64,000 bases of DNA, from the NCBI GenBank assembly GCA_947172415.1, contig OX359194.1, positions 7,917,901 to 7,981,900 of the forward strand, written 5' to 3'. Below the pieces are notes generated by a model. It saw only the letters and a program-made list of their open reading frames with translations, was not told the origin of the DNA and did no database searches. This DNA is from Chondrosia reniformis. Taxonomy: Eukaryota; Porifera; Demospongiae; Chondrillida; Chondrillidae. Below, piece by piece: positions 15,001 to 23,750 of this stretch. The translations under genes and the position numbers were made by a program. The first letter of the stretch is position 1. Each line of letters starts with the position of its first letter.

Positions 15001-18000
15001 GGGTGTGGACACCAGAGAGGGATGTGGACACCAGAGAGGGGTGTGGACACCAGAGAGGGGTGTGGACACCAGAGAGGGGTGTGGACACCAGAGAGGGATG
15101 TGGACACCAGAGAGGGATGTGGACACCAGAGAGGGGTGTGGACACCAGAGAGGGGTGTGGACACCAGAGAGGGGTGTGGACACCAGAGAGGGATGTGGAC
15201 ACCAGAGAGGGATGTGGACACCAGAGAGGGGTGTGGACACCAGAGAGGGGTGTGGACACCAGAGAGGGGTGTGGACACCAGAGAGGGGTGTGGACACCAG
15301 AGAGGGGTGTGGACACCAGAGAGGGGTGTGGACACCAGAGAGGGGTGTGGACACCAGAGAGGGATGTGGACACCAGAAAGTAAGCAAGAGAGTCCATTAG
15401 TACAAGTGTAGCTATGTTGCTTACCATTGGGCACGGCTAGAGCTTGTAGTCCATTCAGTTCCAGTAGAAATGTATCATAGAGAGATGTCATATCTCCTTC
15501 AACTTTGCCCTGCACGCACCAAACGTGTCCTCATATACACTTAACCGGAACACAGTCTTATTAATGCTCACCATTTGCTTCTTGTGTTGACTGGTAACTT
15601 GGAGCCTGCCCAGGTTGATGACTATGATATCAGCATCTCTGGAGAAGGAATTGAAAAGGTGCTTTCACACTAATCAACAACCAAGAAATGTGAACTGAAA
15701 ATAAGTTACTTTGTGAATTCTCCATTTTGAGGTATTAAGATGTACGGTGATTGCCAGGTTACCACAATATCAAGGACCTTAATCATAGTAAAAAGATAGA
15801 AACGATAGAAGAGGCTGGGTGATTCAAGTACAAAGCGATTGTCTTCTATTACCATACACCCATACATACTACACATTTCCTCCTAGACCTAACTGATAAT
15901 ATAGTATATGGTATGTTTACCTTCCTACTCTTGATGGCCACATCCATTCCAGTTTTGGCTTTAGCCTTCAGCTCTTCCATTGTAGCTGATGCTGCTTCAG
16001 TTAATCTATAACCAATGCACAAAGCACGCGTACGTAGTCAAACATTATTCTTCAAATCAAGTTCTTTTTGGTCACAGTGATCAACTTGTCAACACAGACA
16101 AATCTACTACAAGTACAACAGTAGAGTACACGTATTAAACAGTATTTACTCATTAAAATGGATGGCTTCCTTCACTCGAAATGCTCCAATGAGAGAGTCA
16201 ATTGTATCCTGCAGTTAAAGTAAGGAATTTGACAATCTATACCATCACCTCTCAGAGGAGAGATGTGCTATACATGCCCTATTAGGTCAGTTCACTTACA
16301 GCATCATAGATAATCTGCAATGGGAAGGCATTCACAAAAATCCTAAAGTCAGCACTGCCATCCAGAGGAGTCTTCTCAAAGTTAATTGACAGCAGTGGTC
16401 CTGTAGAGGACTAAACTATTGAGCCACACACAGGATATCACTGAGAAGCGCATACACATCTCCACAGCCATAATCACTAAACATGTCATGTCACTCCATG
16501 CATACTATATAGTTATCAATCAAATAGTATATTATGTATATAAAATTATATAAAAATGGTACACTATACCTTTCATATCACCAATTTTGGAAGTAACAAG
16601 AAGTGTGTCCTTGTCCTCATGGGGAATCCCCAACACTGTAAAGCTATCCACAGAGGACACCACACTAGATGTAAAGAATAAAACTGCTATAAAATGGATC
16701 CAGCTGAGTTGTCACCGTTGGTGATCATCATGGGATACCTCAAGTTCCCACTGCTGGGCCTGTTTTCAACCTTCCCCTCTATCCTGTTCACAGTGGCTGT
16801 AAGAATTCTGCATTTAAAATGTTACAAAAAATCTTAAGACCAAGAATTACTACCAACACTACAGCCATTCACCCAACAATACCTCTCATCTCCACTGTGA
16901 ATGTTCATATTGACAGTCCTAACGAGGAACCTTACAATATGGCCCACATACTAGAGTGAGATAGCAGCATGTTAGGGTGAGGAGTGAGATAGCAGCATGT
17001 TAGGGTGAGGAGTGAGATAGTAGCATGTTAGGGTGAGGAGTGAGATAGCAGCATGTTAGGGTGAGGAGTGAGATAGCAGCATGTTAGGGTGAGGAGTGAG
17101 ATAGTAGCATGTTAGGGTGAGGAGTGAGATAGGCATACATGCACTAGCTAATTGTACACACCTCTCTGGGGTAAGTCACAGGAGCTGCATTTTCAACATA
17201 GCCAATGTCTTCAAAGAACTTTCTTCTCTCTTCTGCTTCTTTCTTTAGCTTTTCTTGCTCCTTCTTGGACAAAGGAATGTCTTCTGGTTCCTCATCACTG
17301 TCCACCTGGCCTTCTTTCTGAGCATCAACAACTTTCCCTTTCTTGTTATCACCATGTTTCAGCTTCTGTTTGAGTTTATTAAAGAATCCACCGTCTCTCT
17401 TCTTTTTATCAGCTTTTCCTTCTTGTGAAGGTGCTTTACTTGAGGCTGTATCGGATGCTTTCTGTTTTTCAGCTTTTCCTTCTTGTGAAGGTGCTTTACT
17501 AGGGATGGGCTCAGACGATTTCTCTTTCTCGTGTTTCTTCATTTTCTTCTACACATTTCAATACTTATGTATGTATTACTCTGACCATACTGTCATATCT
17601 TAGACATCTTACCTGTCGCTTGGCCAGTTGCCTGCAGAGTGAAATGTTAAAGACATCCAACTTGTCTTCCAAATTCTACCACAAAAGAATAAATGTAAAA
17701 ATCAACAAAGTCTACCTCAATGATGCAGATTATATGAGCATCTTGACACTTAAGATGCCGTTGATGGTTGAGCCGAGTATATTGTGACTCTCAGAAATCT
17801 ACCTCTAGTTCCAGCTCAAGCGAGTGAGACACTGAGACACTCTTTAACTTTTCAAGATATTTTCGAGTGTACAAACGACAATAATCCCTATTAAACAACA
17901 TACATAGAAAATATGTTAACAATATGTGGTTTTATGTATAAATTATACTTAATACTACAGCAGGTTTATGTATAAAAGCTGAGAGTATATATATACCTGT

Positions 18001-21000
18001 GTGTCTTGATGTGTACCCATGACCAGGATAAAATGTTTGGTTGAACTTCATGTTCTAGGATACTAGCATAAGCATGCTTCCACCTATGCACAGAAACAAG
18101 TAATAAACAGTATAAATAAGGTAATTATATGGTATCACTCAATGATCTATGTACTAGGTGCTACAGAAGTGTTTGTGTGGTTTTAGACAGGAAATTCTTC
18201 ACCAACCACAGTCAGACCAACAATTAACACACTACTTTCATTTTATCACAGAAGAAAAACAATCTTTCACAGTACATTCAACAAGAGTTAACACATTCTT
18301 TAACAAATTGAGTCCAGGCTTCCTTATCAACACTCTAAAGAACAATAGAAGAATATATAGTAGATTATAAAACCACAACTATGTTAGAAGATGAAGCAAT
18401 CAGTCTCCGCCCCTTCAACCAACCCTATAAAAACTGGACACTGGGTAGCTAACCAACTCAAAGTGAAGATTGAAGTAATATCTATCTGATCAATACAAAA
18501 GAATCTTGTAGAAGAAGAAGAAGATGAAGACAATCATTTTAACAGCTCTGCTCATAGCAGTGGTATCTGCTAATCCAGTTAGACGCTACTACCATTATAC
18601 CACTGAGCCACCGAGTAAGTGAAGTTGCTGCAAGTACACATGCTAGCTTCAAAATAAAATACTTCATGATCTTCTACTGGGAATGCTATAGGGGAATGTT
18701 GCACACCAGTAATAGCTGCAGGTTCCATAGTTCAGATTGAGGACAGTTGTGAAGTGTCTGCTAGTATTGTGGTAGATTTTGGTAACTGTATGAATACTGA
18801 CAAAAAGTTCAAGTGAGCACTTTACTAATAAACTAGTAAAGAATCATTACTGTCACAGGCTTCTCTTCAAATGTCTCCTGACTACATTAGGTGGCAAATT
18901 AATTGGGGATACGATGTGACTGTTGGAGAACTGGACAACCTTGGACCCATCCCAACTCAGGTCTACGAATATGATGAATGCAGTGGATATAAATTAGTGG
19001 AAGTGAAGTACTGTCACCAGCCCTCAGAGGAGATCATTGATGAGTGCTGTGCCACTCAGATGTACACTGTCCATCTGGAGCCTCCTACTACTGCTCCACC
19101 CACGCATTATCCAACCACTGAAGCAACCACTGAATACCCAGTAACCACTGAATATCCAGTAACCACTGAAGCAACCACGGAATACCCAGTAACCACTGAA
19201 TATCCAGTAACCACTGAAGCACCAACTTGTGGTAAGTGACATCATAAAAACATCCATTGCAGTGCATTTAAGTACAAGAAATACACAGATAGAGCTACTT
19301 GCATATATGTACATATGTATATATTCATCCTATTACTGGAGACTATAGCTGACAATTTTGCTATCTTTACTCCGGTAGAGGGTAGTAAGATGTTCTGTTG
19401 TCTACCAGAAATTGTTAAACCCAACCCATATGGAGGATCAGCCTTTCTTATTCAGAAAATCAATGACTATTCTTTCAAAGTCAGTCCTGCTATCATAGTC
19501 ACTGGAGATTGCACCAGTGAAGATAGCATGTTTTGGTAAGCAGTAAATAAATTAAATTGTAAATCACTCTCTGAAACTTTACTTAACTATATCTAATACA
19601 CATATAAACTCATTAAATAAATTAGTAAATAATATCTATTCTATTAACTGTAATTGTCAATTTTAACTATTTATCTTCTTTCATTATTTGGAAGCCTGAA
19701 GTGGCTTTCCCAATTAAATATATGAATCATTCATTCATTCATATGTACGTGTGTAGGTGGGAAGTCAACTGGGGAGATGAATCAGAGAATAGCATTGAAA
19801 AACAACACATTGAATCTTTTGGTCCATTCCAAGTCAAAGGACGTGTCTACAAGAAGAAGGCATCTGGCTATCATTTGACTGTAAAGTACTGTCACAATTC
19901 CATGAGTTACATGGGCGCCTGCTGCGACACCTACACTCACTACATAAACTACCACTGAGAGCAGAGGAAGAATCTCAATTTCTTACTTAAAGAACTTAGA
20001 TTTTTATATCTTATATTATTTACTTATTACTTTGGAATTGAGATTATTTGTAAAAAGTAATAATTGAAATATATTATCTGATGTTGGAAAATAATATTAA
20101 GAAATGGCATAAGTGAACAATACATTCCAGTTGATAAGGAAGTGCCTCATTCCATATATGGTCAAAGGATCAGCGAGTCAAATTTCACATGGATACTTAA
20201 TTATTTGATCTTAACTGTACTCAAATCACAATATAAAATGGCTCTAACAACATATACATTTTGTCAAAGTTGGTATAAAATGGCCGACTTTAACCATAAA
20301 ATAACAAAGTATATAATCTCACCACTCACCATTGCTTTACATGTCCGGAGATAGGAGCCCGGGGCCTTGTTCTGAGATACTTTTGTCGCACCTTATAGAG
20401 GTCCATAGCCTCTGCTATCACCAGAATACCAAGATACTACACCAATAGGAAGGAAACGAGAATATTTACAAGTGAGCAGATCAAAGGAAGTAATTAAGCA
20501 CTTGGCATATTCACTCTTTTGCGAATGTACCTGAGATTTATGAAAATTCACATCAATCCTCTCACAGTCTATAGATACTTCAACCTTTGGAGAATGAATA
20601 ATGACAGTATTACATTCACAACATATTACAATATTAGTATAAATAGCAATGTGTTGTATTTTTGTATAAGTAGGAATATGTTGGATTTGTACAGTAGCAC
20701 TGTATGGGATTGGTATAACCACAGCGTATATGTACACAGTGAGAGAATGGTTTAACTATGTACATATCACATGTAATACACGCAAGCTGAATTCAGCACA
20801 TGTGGATTAGTATTCGTATCAAATCATTATTATACTGTTGTATATATAGAGTATCATCAGAGTGTATATGTGCACCTCAGGGGTCGATGTGTCGGATTCT
20901 GGCCTCAGGTTCAAGTGAACTTTAGTATATGCAGTGACTGGTCTAACAACTGCAAAATCATATTATACACATACATGCATATATGTACATACATGTATTG

Positions 21001-23040
21001 TACAGATAATATAGTTTACGTACATGGATATACACACATATATATATTGTAATGTATTAATACAAGCAACCAATTATGCAATAGTCATGTGATGTCAGGG
21101 GGTCAAAGGTCAATTATCTGATAGCAGTAGCAGTAGAGACTGCAGTATTGTTTTTATAGGTTTAACAGACTGACTGTAATAATGGTCTACTGCGATGTCC
21201 TTCTTTGGAATTCTTCCCTTCAGCTCTGCCTACAAATACAAATAAAGCTTCTTCTCAGATAAACCTCTAATTATTAAGGATTTACAATTCCCCAAGTACC
21301 CAAGAGTAGCATATTTAGGCCTTCTTCAGTACATATAAGAGAACATATTCTAGCCCTTAACCTATATATACATATAGGCTATAGCCTCAATATATACGTA
21401 TATAGGCAATTGTTAGTGCATCAGGTGTCTATAGGTTTTCTGTAAATGGTCATGTACTCAAAACACAAAAATAAAAGTCACTAACAATGAGACTTTTGTA
21501 TGGCAAGTCTGCAAGTGAGGTTGCATCAGGATCAAAATAGACAGCAAGAGAGTACAGCTCGGCCAACTGGGAAATAAGTTGGAAAAAGGAAAAGTTAACT
21601 AGCCCAGCAACAGTAGGTAACTGTAATGAACATACATACTTTGTAAGCATGTGTCACAGTCTTTTTGATAACAGTCTCCACCCAGTTTTCAGTGGTAGTC
21701 TATAAAATGGAAATCTGTCAAGATCAGATATTTTATAGTCGATATCCGTTTACCTTCAGTTCAAGACTGTCTAAAGTCACACCTCCAGCAAATGTGATTC
21801 CTTTAACTGTTACACTGTCTTCAAAGCGAATATGAATATTCTTCACTTTTACCTTAATACATTTTAAGACACTCTATTATTAAATACCTAATCTAGTTTA
21901 CAAATGATTATTAATTCATACAGATACATACATACACATATGTATATACACACTATCATGTGTCGTTGCCTACTAAAATGTTCTTGACAATATGAGCTGC
22001 CATCTTATTAAGGAAACCATCTTCTTCTTTGTTCTTAGCTTCTACAAATAAAATAAAACATTTACAAACTGACTTCTATTATTACAGTAGTATATTTTAT
22101 ATGTTCTCTAGTGCTTGCTCACTCTTTTTGCCTTTCTTTCTTGCTTCCTTGATTTTCTCTAGTTTCTTCTCTTTTGCCTCCCTCTTCTTTCTCTTAACTT
22201 CAGCAACGTCATAAGTACCCACTTAAATAGATGAAAGCAAGTCTAGTAAATAAGTAGACTCATGGGGCACCTCACTTGTATGCCTGCAGCTGTTACTGCA
22301 TCTGTTTACCAGTGGTAGGGGTCAGGACAACGTACAGTCCACTGACATTAAGTATGGTCGGGTCTGTACTGAGTTTTTTCCAAGGAACCTTTAGTGACAT
22401 CTCCTCTAAAGAAATAAGTACGTAAATGAGGAATTAATTTTGTGACCTTCAAACAGGAAAACACAAAAATGTACATTCTGTTTACTGCCATCTTTTATAA
22501 TTAATCTTTTGACTATAAATCACAATTAAATCAGCACTCTTTCAAAACAAAATGTAAAATGAAGCAAAAACCAAAACTGAATAACTTTGATTAACAGTCT
22601 TTATTAACAGCTAAATGAAAAAGAAGTAGTTCTATACATACACACAATAACATTGCTGTCTTACCAACTAGACTAGCTTTAATAGTTAGAGGGACGTCGA
22701 ATTCGGCCTGAACATAAAACGAGCACATAGGATGGTAGGACGAAAGGAAGGCTGAAGAATATAGAGCTACCATCACAAGTTACACAGTAAATCCACACAT
22801 TCGAGTTATGTACGATCTACTCACCAATATATCCTCTTTAAGCTCAAGCTGTTTGAGATTTACATTTCCTAACGAATCGTTCATCGCAAGATAATATAAC
22901 CAAAAAATTTCGACTTGTAGCAGACACTATATATACCTACCGTTCCATACTCCGATGTTAAGATTAGAAGAGTCGATCTTCTTGACGTATGGCTTGAGAA
23001 AGCGATTCAATAGATCTGATAATAGTGATTCGAATACCAT
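1..23040 (-). CDS. VPS13: VPS13A/C-like bridge-type lipid transfer protein (N-terminal ~2,260 residues; gene runs off the left edge)
   Basis: VPS13 proteins are long rods with a hydrophobic groove that carry phospholipids between membranes at organelle contact sites. The start at 23040 gives an N-terminus beginning MVFESLLSDLLNRFLKPYV, the chorein-domain opening shared by VPS13 and ATG2. Further family landmarks follow in order: a KVPWKKL segment, IHIRFED, WWKHAY plus ILSWSWVHIKTHR, and near the left edge MSIWEPILEPYEAQIDRF. About 62 coding exons sum to about 6,780 nt. The C-terminal regions (SHR-BD, DH-like and PH-like) are not in the window. The A/C type fits better than B or D from the N-terminus, but I cannot separate A from C. 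Two plus-strand genes are nested in its introns, and five other introns hold minisatellites. Exon coordinates are in the three segment entries. Confidence 0.93.
259..6566 (-). CDS. VPS13: VPS13 exons 50-62
   Basis: Exons: 6337-6566, 5746-5917, 5438-5531, 5206-5372, 3498-3670, 3327-3427, 2896-3197, 2696-2818, 2291-2446, about 1529-1581, 1185-1295, 658-786, 259-435. The stretch from VQLNVREIELKVEGD to YYNTAMSIWEPILEPYEA is the clearest VPS13 match here and aligns with the region just before the SHR-BD part of the family. The intron between 5438 and 5372 is only about 65 bp. The small lysine-rich exon near 1529-1581 does not join the preceding exon in phase with the best donor, so its exact edges are uncertain. 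The intron 3671-5205 contains the 48-bp repeats and the fold-back insertion. The exon at 259-435 ends at a GT donor, so coding continues off the left edge. Confidence 0.85.
839..1126. repeat. 20-bp minisatellite, ~14 copies, VPS13 intron 60
   Basis: The unit cagccgggtgccatggatga repeats with c/t and a/g variants between about 839 and 1120. It is confined to the intron 787-1184. Just after the array, at 1141-1150, the first part of the unit recurs inverted (tcatccatgg). Confidence 0.95.
1911..2125 (+). mobile_element. Hammerhead-core dispersed repeat, copy A
   Basis: In a VPS13 intron, antisense to VPS13. CUGAUGA at 1915-1921, a stem-II segment with GGG (1923-1925) and CCC (1933-1935), GAAAC at 1937-1941, and a GUC cleavage-type triplet at 1946-1948. 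The 3' outer strand (UGUCCC) has no partner upstream, so the 5' arm is lost. A family-wide purine-rich tail follows (ccagtggagaagaagatg onward) to about 2125. Shared sequence with copies B-F defines the family. Confidence 0.6.
3813..4161. repeat. 48-bp tandem repeat, ~7 copies (left block), VPS13 intron 53
   Basis: The unit begins gccatatgtagtatactgta and recurs at 3813, 3861, 3909 and so on in 48-bp steps. The block is split from its continuation at 4924 by the fold-back element. As the unit is a multiple of three, it leaves a frame open by chance. Confidence 0.95.
4162..4923. mobile_element. 762-bp fold-back insertion splitting the 48-bp repeat
   Basis: The left arm (about 4162-4282) and right arm (about 4296-4410) are near-perfect inverted copies of ~115 bp around a short spacer; both outer ends read ctagagaacaat inward. 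A ~510-bp single-copy part follows, with a purine-rich gaagaagatgaagaagaag stretch. Removing 4162-4923 exactly restores the 48-bp unit (gtagta joined to tactg), so this is a clean insertion. The flanks show at most a TA on each side. No transposase frame is visible; it resembles a non-autonomous DNA element of fold-back type. Confidence 0.65.
4924..5135. repeat. 48-bp tandem repeat, ~4 copies (right block)
   Basis: Continuation of the array at 3813-4161, interrupted by the fold-back element. It decays near 5103-5135. Confidence 0.93.
6061..6215 (+). mobile_element. Hammerhead-core dispersed repeat, copy B (full outer stem)
   Basis: In the VPS13 intron between exons 50 and 51, antisense to VPS13. 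Outer stem GGGUCA (6097-6102) pairs perfectly with UGACCC (6137-6142). Between them lie UUGAUGA (6103-6109, first C changed to U), the GGG/CCC stem II, GAAAU (6125-6129), an AGCUG stem-III segment, and GUC (6134-6136) exactly before the 3' strand of the outer stem. That is the type I hammerhead order. Two core changes suggest weak or no activity. Confidence 0.6.
6797..6804 (+). promoter_or_regulatory. TATA box of the nested secreted-protein gene
   Basis: TATAAAAG lies 45-52 bp upstream of the start codon at 6849, inside the VPS13 intron and on the opposite strand to VPS13. It suggests that the nested gene has its own promoter. A short 5' UTR is inferred. Confidence 0.5.
6849..7838 (+). CDS. 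Secreted cysteine-rich fibrinogen-like protein, intronless, nested in a VPS13 intron
   Basis: The single exon encodes 329 aa. Residues 1-23 form a signal peptide (charged start, then VFLFFSLAILGYPQWGQA). Residues ~70-145 have the look of a fibrinogen or collagen C-terminal type module: DGYYWL, a cysteine before DM, GGWMRVAHINMT and a CP pair. The C-terminal ~120 residues carry a second cysteine-rich module with CPCAV, HYYCESG, DPLWDGKGCG, NNCC and PWFCRDLP. I recognise this arrangement from sponge and cnidarian predicted proteins of unknown function, and the role (adhesion, lectin or immune binding) is not established. One NMT site is an N-glycosylation sequon. The gene sits between VPS13 exons 49 and 50 in the opposite direction. 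AATAAA overlaps the stop codon (7837-7842). Lack of introns in an intron-dense neighbourhood could mean retroposition. Confidence 0.85.
   Translation: MENLKVFLFFSLAILGYPQWGQAYLTAGSNIHSVQSCTAKKGNEDIDVDLHITIGNEVGKVTCPLLGTEPKYAAESCQAIFQCNPRAPDGYYWLATTHNGRVVIQEAHCDMLTRHCGVKGGWMRVAHINMTAPGAACPSNFRQITSPKPLCGKTAANTASCSSEIFPSLGIPYSKVCGQAVGYQYYSMDSFHGPRDINTYYVDGVSITHGSPRKHIWTYAIGLSDNQDYDGKYNCPCAVHPGPDPPSFVKEHYYCESGNIGPYENQYYIDDPLWDGKGCGSGNNCCSQSGLPWFCRDLPQDTTEYIEVRLCANEGGEEPYIEILELLVQ
8131..18083 (-). CDS. VPS13: VPS13 exons 14-49: middle of the lipid-transfer groove
   Basis: Exons: 17997-18083, 17803-17887, 17613-17675, 17162-17548, 16883-16950, 16739-16783, 16570-16664, 16300-16400, 16150-16208, 15921-16005, 15710-15777, 15572-15638, 15425-15509, 14327-14450, 14193-14265, 13936-14007, 13716-13809, 13560-13641, 13401-13485, 13049-13208, 12750-12829, 12437-12588, 12337-12371, 12109-12237, about 11955-12010, 11507-11689, 11114-11194, 10731-10975, 10392-10693 (end uncertain), about 10169-10230, 9825-9944, 9069-9126, 8837-8891, 8698-8742, 8478-8615, 8131-8220. 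The 387-nt exon 17 is an unusually long, charged lysine-rich insertion with an internal 60-bp direct repeat. Phase is ambiguous at the 11955 donor and between 10392 and 10230, where the best donors are weak. Typical groove strands are visible, for example SPYILIPQNGEFTK and SAPIFILPTSGGRGLVTDLG. Confidence 0.85.
9156..9808. repeat. 17-bp minisatellite, ~38 copies, VPS13 intron 44
   Basis: The unit cactctcagcacatggt recurs with few variants (ggtcac/gttcac, ctc/cct). Because 17 is not a multiple of three and the 51-bp triple has no stop, all three plus frames stay open. These open frames are artefacts. Confidence 0.96.
13355..13405. repeat. Short direct duplication touching the donor of VPS13 exon 32
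   Basis: Two ~30-bp copies of an acaggactccagtaggcRtgtacc segment. The right copy ends at the donor site of exon 32 (13400), so the intron carries a second donor-like copy. Confidence 0.6.
14463..15378. repeat. 19-bp minisatellite, ~47 copies, VPS13 intron 26
   Basis: The unit gagagggatgtggacacca varies almost only at one place (gggatg versus ggggtg), so the array is a two-letter string of ~47 units. It starts ~12 bp from the acceptor of exon 27. On the VPS13 sense strand it is pyrimidine-rich (ccctctctggtgtccaca). Open frames of over 300 codons on both strands are artefacts of the repeat. Confidence 0.96.
16955..17130. repeat. 28-bp tandem repeat, 6 copies, VPS13 intron 17
   Basis: Unit agtgagatagcagcatgtta plus gggtgagg, with one g/a-type variant. 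It contains ttaggg once per unit but is not a telomeric array. Confidence 0.93.
18426..18433 (+). promoter_or_regulatory. TATA box of the nested five-exon gene
   Basis: TATAAAAA lies 91-98 bp upstream of the ATG at 18524, inside a VPS13 intron and on the strand opposite to VPS13. Initiation around 18455 is inferred from the usual spacing. Confidence 0.45.
18524..19958 (+). CDS. Secreted protein with two related cysteine-rich domains joined by a Thr/Pro mucin-like linker; nested in a VPS13 intron
   Basis: Exons: 18524-18614, 18692-18812, 18891-19231, 19379-19535, 19757-19958; 912 nt, 303 aa. Residues 1-17 form a signal peptide (MKTIILTALLIAVVSAN). Two homologous domains follow. Each has CC near its start, a later single C, a (W)WxxNWG motif, KYCH, and a CC pair (DECC, GACC). 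In both domains a phase-2 intron falls directly before the WQINWG or WEVNWG motif, so the domain was duplicated together with its intron. Between them lies a Thr/Glu/Pro linker repeating TTEYPV and TTEAT, likely O-glycosylated. I do not recognise the domain. The start of exon 3 was chosen at the AG that keeps phase; the upstream AG at 18858 would give an early stop. The gene occupies the 2,246-bp intron between VPS13 exons 13 and 14. Confidence 0.8.
20330..23040 (-). CDS. VPS13: VPS13 exons 1-13: chorein domain
   Basis: Exons in transcription order: 22941-23040, 22825-22868, 22665-22707, 22310-22405, 22123-22221, 21974-22041, 21754-21852, 21640-21699, 21486-21566, 21175-21229, 20876-20949, 20531-20584, 20330-20436. 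Every junction keeps one open frame with GT-AG ends. The encoded segments match the family in order: NVNLKQLELKEDIL, AEFDVPLTIKASLV, EMSLKVPWKKL, a lysine-rich helix, VKVKNIHIRFED, YYIVRPVTAYTKVHLNLRP, and YLGILVIAEAMDLYKVRQKY. The last exon splits the WW dipeptide codon with exon 14, across the 2,246-bp intron that holds a nested gene. Donors of exons 10 (gtcagt) and 11 (gtgcac) are weak but give the only in-phase join. Confidence 0.9.
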
Positions 23041-23750
23041 GTTTAAATTCAACTTAAAGATATATCTCCCGTTGAACTAACAGGGGCCATTTTTTAAATG
23101 TCATGTGGCGAATTTCTGAGAAATATATATATAGGAATTGCCTTTGTATACTTTGCATAGATTGCACTGATCAAAATTTAGGACAGTACCATTTATGAGA
23201 TTTAATTCCCCATATTTCCCTTTCAAGTGACTCATGGGCTTCAGCTTGGCCTTGCGCTCTTTTTGATGCATGTGTCACTTAAATAGTAATATTTTTAACA
23301 ATAATAAAAAGCCAATAATTCTAATCACTGCAACATCTCGGTACAAGTAATTTTACAAAACACCACACGTTACATGTATGATAAAGTACATTCCAGTTGT
23401 AAATGAATAACTATATAGGTAGTTGCATATGGCCCCCATCATCATGTTGGTCCATGGTATGCACATGCACCATTTGGACATGTGCTGTTGTTGAAATGTG
23501 CTAAGTTGACAAAGTCACACTTTGACTTATCACAAGGGTAAGCAGTAGGTGTCAACATATAGGTGTTCAGGTGTGGGCATTTCGTGTGAGGTGAAGCAAC
23601 AGTTCACAGTGAAGGTGTAGCTAGTAAGCATGCTTTGGTGAGTGCCTGAGCTAGCTCTTTTAAGGAAGAAGGCAATCCGTATCCGATTGATTGTATTGCA
23701 ATCGTAAACCTCGTTGCGGCACGGCTTTCTTTACTATACATGCACTACAA
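23041..23750. promoter_or_regulatory. Divergent intergenic region, VPS13 (-) and receptor guanylate cyclase (+)
   Basis: About 710 bp separate the two start codons. No long open frame and no TATA box at a convincing distance were seen. It must contain both promoters, but I can point to no specific element. Confidence 0.4.

Noticed and set aside
14266-15515. Open frames of 300-370 codons on both strands
   Set aside because: They run through the 19-bp minisatellite; a unit with no stop in any phase leaves all frames open. Only 14327-14450 and 15425-15509 are real VPS13 exons.
16955-17130. Telomere-like repeat (ttaggg in each unit)
   Set aside because: The period is 28 bp and ttaggg occurs once per unit, so it is an ordinary minisatellite.
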